Source: Ligilactobacillus araffinosus DSM 20653 (lineage in GTDB: Bacteria; Bacillota; Bacilli; Lactobacillales; Lactobacillaceae). From it: DNA of 64,000 bases. Below the pieces are notes generated by a model. The model saw only the letters and a program-made list of their open reading frames with translations, did not search any database and had not been told where the DNA came from. Below are positions 60,858 through 64,000 of the stretch, one piece after another (position 1 is the stretch's first letter; every line of letters begins with the position of its first letter). Location: the NCBI RefSeq assembly GCF_001435375.1, contig NZ_AYYZ01000004.1:1-64000 (forward strand). Direction: 5' to 3'. The translations under genes were made by a program, and so were the position numbers.

Positions 60858-61070
60858 ACAAAAAAACGTCCCAATACTGACATTTCAGTATTGGGACGTT
60901 CGTTAACGTGGTTCCACCCAGTTTTAGGTATCTAACTAATACCTCTCATTCTGCTTTAACGCAACAACACGCCCACGACTAAGTGAGAAAACTGAAAGTG
61001 GTAAGCTCGTTAGTTAGGAGACTTTCAGTCACGATCTCCTTCCCTGAAGTTAACGATCCGTTTGTCTTTC
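60858..61070 (-). promoter_or_regulatory. T-box riboswitch of thrS
   Basis: The T-box core TGGAACCACG (60916-60907) is preceded by the Stem I region and followed by the antiterminator/terminator: AACGTCCCAATACTGA and its perfect 16-bp complement (60900-60865) followed by TTTTTTG. ACTGAAAG/CTTTCAGT (61029-61022 / 60998-60991) forms a helix whose 3' arm is immediately preceded by ACC-A, so ACC (61002-61000) is a candidate threonine specifier. If that helix is right, the part above the specifier is only about 20 nt, shorter than usual. Low charged tRNA-Thr should allow read-through into thrS. Confidence 0.9.
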
Positions 61071-61078
61071 TTGAATAC

Positions 61079-61107
61079 ATTGAACCATAAATCTTTTTAT
61101 TTGGCAA
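61079..61107 (-). promoter_or_regulatory. Promoter of thrS leader
   Basis: Minus strand TTGCCA (61107-61102), 17-base spacer, TTCAAT (61084-61079), 4 bp after the dnaI stop. Confidence 0.55.
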
Positions 61108-61110
61108 TAG

Positions 61111-62043
61111 TTATTCTGGATTTCTTCGATTCGAACCAATCATTTGGTATTCGTTTGCCAAAAACTTGATGCGTTCCATAATCCGCATTGCCTTCAACGG
61201 TTCGCTGTCCCCGCGATTGTTATAGGTTAAATATTGTTCTTGCAAATCTTTCATCGAAAGATTAGAACTAAACAACGTCGGCAATTCATTTTGCATTCGA
61301 TATTCCAAAATAATTCCTAGAACATCATCCCGCATCCAGCTTGTTAACCGGGTTGCTCCAATATCATCGAGCATTAAAACTGGAACCTTTTTAATCTGAT
61401 TCAAAATCTGATTAGGATTCCCGTTTTGAATTGCTCCTGTCATTTCAACACTAAATGACGGAAAGTGGATCATCATTGACTGAATACCGTTTTCAGCTAA
61501 TTTATTCGCGATTGCAGCCAAAAGATAAGTTTTCCCAACCCCAAGACTACCGGATAAATAAAGCCCTTTCGGAAAATGACCTTTTTTTTGATAATCAATG
61601 CACTCATCAATGAATGTTAACGCTGCCCGTAATGGTTCTTCACGGCCGGAAATATCATAGTCTTCAATTCGAGCATTCCGTAATCCCTTTGGAAGGTTAA
61701 TCATTCCAACCATTTTTTGCCGTTGGTGAGCTTGTTGCTGTTCAACCATTTTGGCTGTTGGATGATAAACCACTTCAATATGATGATTGCTGACGATCAG
61801 TTGCGGTTCATACCCCGGTGCAAAGGTCTGCTTTCCAGCAGCTAATTCTTTGCGTAAATTTACAAATTCATACAGTTTGCTGAAACCCGTAATAATGTCC
61901 TGCTTTGATAACCGTTCTTGATTATCCTTCAAAAACTGAGCAACTGTCGGATCTTTAACGACATCATCAAATAACTTAAGATATTGTTCCCGCATCTTCG
62001 GATCGCGAAAACGCCGTTTTAATCCATCACTGATATTATCCAT
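61111..62043 (-). CDS. dnaI: Primosomal protein DnaI (helicase loader)
   Basis: AAA+ ATPase that loads the replicative helicase DnaC. The 310-aa protein has an N-terminal helicase-binding domain, Walker A GSLGVGKTYLL (about 165), Walker B PVLMLDDIGA (about 225) and sensor LFSSNLS. ATG 62043 overlaps the dnaB stop (TAATG). Confidence 0.97.
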   Translation of the reverse strand: MDNISDGLKRRFRDPKMREQYLKLFDDVVKDPTVAQFLKDNQERLSKQDIITGFSKLYEFVNLRKELAAGKQTFAPGYEPQLIVSNHHIEVVYHPTAKMVEQQQAHQRQKMVGMINLPKGLRNARIEDYDISGREEPLRAALTFIDECIDYQKKGHFPKGLYLSGSLGVGKTYLLAAIANKLAENGIQSMMIHFPSFSVEMTGAIQNGNPNQILNQIKKVPVLMLDDIGATRLTSWMRDDVLGIILEYRMQNELPTLFSSNLSMKDLQEQYLTYNNRGDSEPLKAMRIMERIKFLANEYQMIGSNRRNPE

Positions 62044-63395
62044 TAACGTTCATCTCCTTTCGGGGTCTTGTGATTAATTCGCTGCATTAACCGGGAAATG
62101 TCCTGATTAACATTTACAGATTGATCTTTAGGCTGATTTTGGTCTTTAACCGTTAATTGATTCTTTTTCTTTTGCGCCCATGCCGGTAATTTTTCCGCAT
62201 ATTGAGACCGCCGCGCATACCGAGAAGTTTGCTGTGGTCGTTGTCTTTTCTTTTGCCATTCACGCACATAAGCAATTGCCTTTTCAGGAGTATCAATCTT
62301 ATTTTTTAACCAATTATTGGCAGTTCGCTCAAAATACTTTTGATTTAGCGAATCCATGTTTTCGTTAACCAACATGTAATGCGTCAATACGTTAATGACA
62401 GCGGGAGCAAGTCGTTGCGCTTCAACTGCCCGTTGAATTGTAATCTGCTCTTCATGCGTGACCGTTTGCCCCTGCTCATCTTTCAATGCCGTTAAAAATT
62501 CCATTGGTGCATACTGTTGACAAGCATTGATCAACTCTTGATCTGCAGTATTTACCAGGTGACTTGATTGTTGAATTTCAGTGTCAAAATTTGAATCGTC
62601 ATTCTTGGCCGGTTTCATCGTAAATTCATACTGCTGACTTGCCAACGCCCGGAATCGGTTCCAGTTAACATCATCTTGATGATTAACGTCAACCGCTTCT
62701 TCCAGCAAGCGGACAATTTGAACTTCATCAAGCCCATACATCACAGCAACCGTATTCACGGTTTGTAAATTTTGGGCAACCGATTGCTGATTAACGAAGG
62801 TCTTCGTCAACAACTGCTTTAATAGTTGAACATTGATCTTCATCTTTAAATCAGCCACTGGTGCTGCTTTAACTGAAGCAACGGTGACCGAAGGCTGTCC
62901 TTTTATCCGAAAAACATCCGTTAATTTTTTCGACACATCGCGAAATGCGTGCCGATTCCAATGATTACCTTCAAAGGAATTCAGTAACTGGGCAAACTGC
63001 TGCTCACCAACATATTCCATCAATAAACTACTTAAAACCTGATCTTCAAAGAATGCACTTCCGCTTTTAGCTGGAAGCATTTCGTACAAAAAACAATGCT
63101 TTTGCGCGTTAAACTGCGTTCGCATTAATCCAACTGCTTCAAGCTTTTCTTTGGCAGTTGTAAATTGCTGGATATTAATTCCGAGCCGAACTAAAAACTG
63201 CTCATGATTCCATTCCGGGAGTTGATCCCAGTCACCGGTCTGAACTTCAGCTGTCAGTGACGCGTAAAGGGCAACTGCCGTTGCGCCAATAAAAGATTGG
63301 TATAATTTCGTAAGCGTTTGAAATTGAAATTCTTGAGGAAGTGCCTTGGAAACAACCTTAAATTTATCAGTTGCTAAAATATGAATTTGATTCAA
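62043..63395 (-). CDS. dnaB: Replication initiation/restart protein DnaB (Firmicutes type)
   Basis: Membrane-attachment and helicase-loading protein, not the DnaB helicase of E. coli. The 450-aa product has N-terminal winged-helix part and C-terminal DnaB_2-type domain (about 340-400, VINVLTHYMLVNENMDSLNQKYFERTANNWL then AIAYVREW), ending in a basic Gln-rich tail. Start TTG 63395 with AAGGAGG seven bases upstream. Order coaE-nrdR-dnaB-dnaI is conserved. Confidence 0.95.
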   Translation of the reverse strand: MNQIHILATDKFKVVSKALPQEFQFQTLTKLYQSFIGATAVALYASLTAEVQTGDWDQLPEWNHEQFLVRLGINIQQFTTAKEKLEAVGLMRTQFNAQKHCFLYEMLPAKSGSAFFEDQVLSSLLMEYVGEQQFAQLLNSFEGNHWNRHAFRDVSKKLTDVFRIKGQPSVTVASVKAAPVADLKMKINVQLLKQLLTKTFVNQQSVAQNLQTVNTVAVMYGLDEVQIVRLLEEAVDVNHQDDVNWNRFRALASQQYEFTMKPAKNDDSNFDTEIQQSSHLVNTADQELINACQQYAPMEFLTALKDEQGQTVTHEEQITIQRAVEAQRLAPAVINVLTHYMLVNENMDSLNQKYFERTANNWLKNKIDTPEKAIAYVREWQKKRQRPQQTSRYARRSQYAEKLPAWAQKKKNQLTVKDQNQPKDQSVNVNQDISRLMQRINHKTPKGDER

Positions 63396-63412
63396 GTTCC
63401 TTCCTCCTTAAT

Positions 63413-63877
63413 TTATTTCTGCTTGTTCCGTTGCATTAATTCTTGCAGTTCATCTGCAAATGATTGCATATCCTTAAATTCATGGTAAACACTTGCAAAG
63501 CGAATGTAAGTTACATCATCCACATCTGCTAAAATATTCATTACGTATTCACCAATCAATTGACTTGAAACTTCGGTTCCGCCGACTGCGCGAATTTTCC
63601 GTTCAACTTCATCAACAATATCGGTAATTTTATCCATACTAACCGGACGTTTTTCTGCAGCACGCATAATTCCATGCAAAATTTTATCACGGTTAAATTC
63701 TTCCCGATTTCCATTCTTCTTAATTACTAATAATGGAGTTGCTTCGACTCGTTCAAACGTCGTGAACCGGTAGCCGCATTTTTCACATTCCCGCCGCCGT
63801 CGAATTGCATTACCGTTATCAGCGGGCCGACTATCAACAACCCGAGAACTATTATTGTGACATTGCGGACATAACAT
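63413..63877 (-). CDS. nrdR: Transcriptional repressor NrdR
   Basis: Zinc-ribbon/ATP-cone repressor of ribonucleotide reductase genes. The 154-aa protein starts MLCPQCHNNSSRVVDSRPAD with CPQC and CEKC zinc pairs, then an ATP-cone (about 48-138) with VIKKNGNREEFNRDK. ATG 63877 directly follows the coaE stop (TAAATG). No NrdR box pair is visible in this window; its targets lie elsewhere. Confidence 0.98.
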   Translation of the reverse strand: MLCPQCHNNSSRVVDSRPADNGNAIRRRRECEKCGYRFTTFERVEATPLLVIKKNGNREEFNRDKILHGIMRAAEKRPVSMDKITDIVDEVERKIRAVGGTEVSSQLIGEYVMNILADVDDVTYIRFASVYHEFKDMQSFADELQELMQRNKQK

Positions 63878-64000
63878 TTACTCCACCTCGCTTCCCAATA
63901 AATGCTTTGATGTCAACCATTTTATCATTTTTAGCTTTAATTCTTCAACTGACCCGTTATTGGTAATCACTTCATCAACATGCTTTGCCCGTTCGCAATT
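63878..64000 (-). CDS. coaE: Dephospho-CoA kinase, C-terminal end (cut by window edge)
   Basis: Forty codons plus TAA are open at the window end: NCERAKHVDEVITNNGS... ending KHLLGSEVE. The ADxVIxNNGS-type motif matches the CoaE C-terminus, and the position before nrdR is the conserved coaE-nrdR order. The kinase P-loop is outside the window, so the call rests on this motif and context. Its presence together with coaBC means the last steps of CoA synthesis flank the region. Confidence 0.85.
   Translation of the reverse strand, partial: NCERAKHVDEVITNNGSVEELKLKMIKWLTSKHLLGSEVE

Noticed and set aside
1-64000. CRISPR arrays, prophage, insertion sequences, rRNA and tRNA genes
   Set aside because: No spacer-repeat arrays, transposase or phage genes, inverted terminal repeats or structural RNA genes were seen. 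The hexamer run in ftsY is a coding microsatellite, not CRISPR.

Overview
The window is a stretch of low-GC Firmicutes core genome. Protein content (Asp23/FakA, PrkC/Stp, DltXABCD, GlnR, DnaB/DnaI, DUF3042, YqgQ, single-gene CoaBC), Shine-Dalgarno sequences of the AAGGAGG type and sigma-A promoters all point to a member of the Lactobacillaceae. I cannot name the species. I support 68 protein genes (two cut by the window edges): 62 on the minus strand and only six on the plus strand (rpmB, a DUF3042 gene, a PAS-domain gene with apbE, a 96-aa orphan, a 48-aa gene). There are no tRNA or rRNA genes, insertion sequences, prophages or CRISPR arrays, and no gene-free stretch exceeds 300 bases.

Layout, left to right; most operons read right to left. 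1-10.5 kb: ftsY (N-terminal part), smc, rnc, acpP, plsX, recG, fakA, asp23 (chromosome segregation, membrane lipid synthesis, repair). 10.7-11 kb: rpmB, convergent with thiN. 11-21.8 kb: gmk-rpoZ, then coaBC-priA-fmt-rsmB-stp-prkC-rsgA-thiN (nucleotide supply, CoA, replication restart, translation initiation, cell-wall-sensing kinase and phosphatase, ribosome assembly). 22-26 kb: miaA, ynbB, glnR, glnA with a clear GlnR operator. 26-31 kb: DUF3042, rhodanese, glcK, yqgQ, rhomboid, rpmG, class B PBP. 31.4-32.9 kb: a PAS-like protein and ApbE. 33-38.5 kb: a DltE-like serine hydrolase next to dltXABCD (D-alanylation of teichoic acids). 38.6-45 kb: apt, recJ, lapA, SDR, rnz, purine permease. 45-50.5 kb: obgE, amino-acid permease, uvrC. 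50.5-57.4 kb: mazG, engB, rpmF, yceD, then the yqeGH-yhbY-nadD-yqeK-rsfS-tmcAL ribosome-assembly/NAD operon. 57.5-64 kb: infC-rpmI-rplT behind an L20-type leader, thrS behind a T-box, then coaE-nrdR-dnaB-dnaI.

I did not find an obviously new multi-gene system; this is housekeeping DNA. The signals most worth following are: a probable AUU start for PriA and an AUA/AUC start for IF3; transcription terminators embedded in other elements (inside a convergent coding region; sharing bases with the next promoter); a dispersed GAGGCTGTGAC-type terminator family; a repeat-like relic between the 48-aa gene and mazG; a perfect palindrome over the -10 of the PAS/apbE unit; a dlt-adjacent D-Ala-esterase candidate; very frequent TTG starts (13) against one GTG; and canonical gene clusters from which rpe, yqgN, yqeM and aroE are missing. 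Several real genes depend on start sites or sizes that simple ORF calling misses (rpmG, DUF3042, the 48-aa gene, ftsY, coaE).
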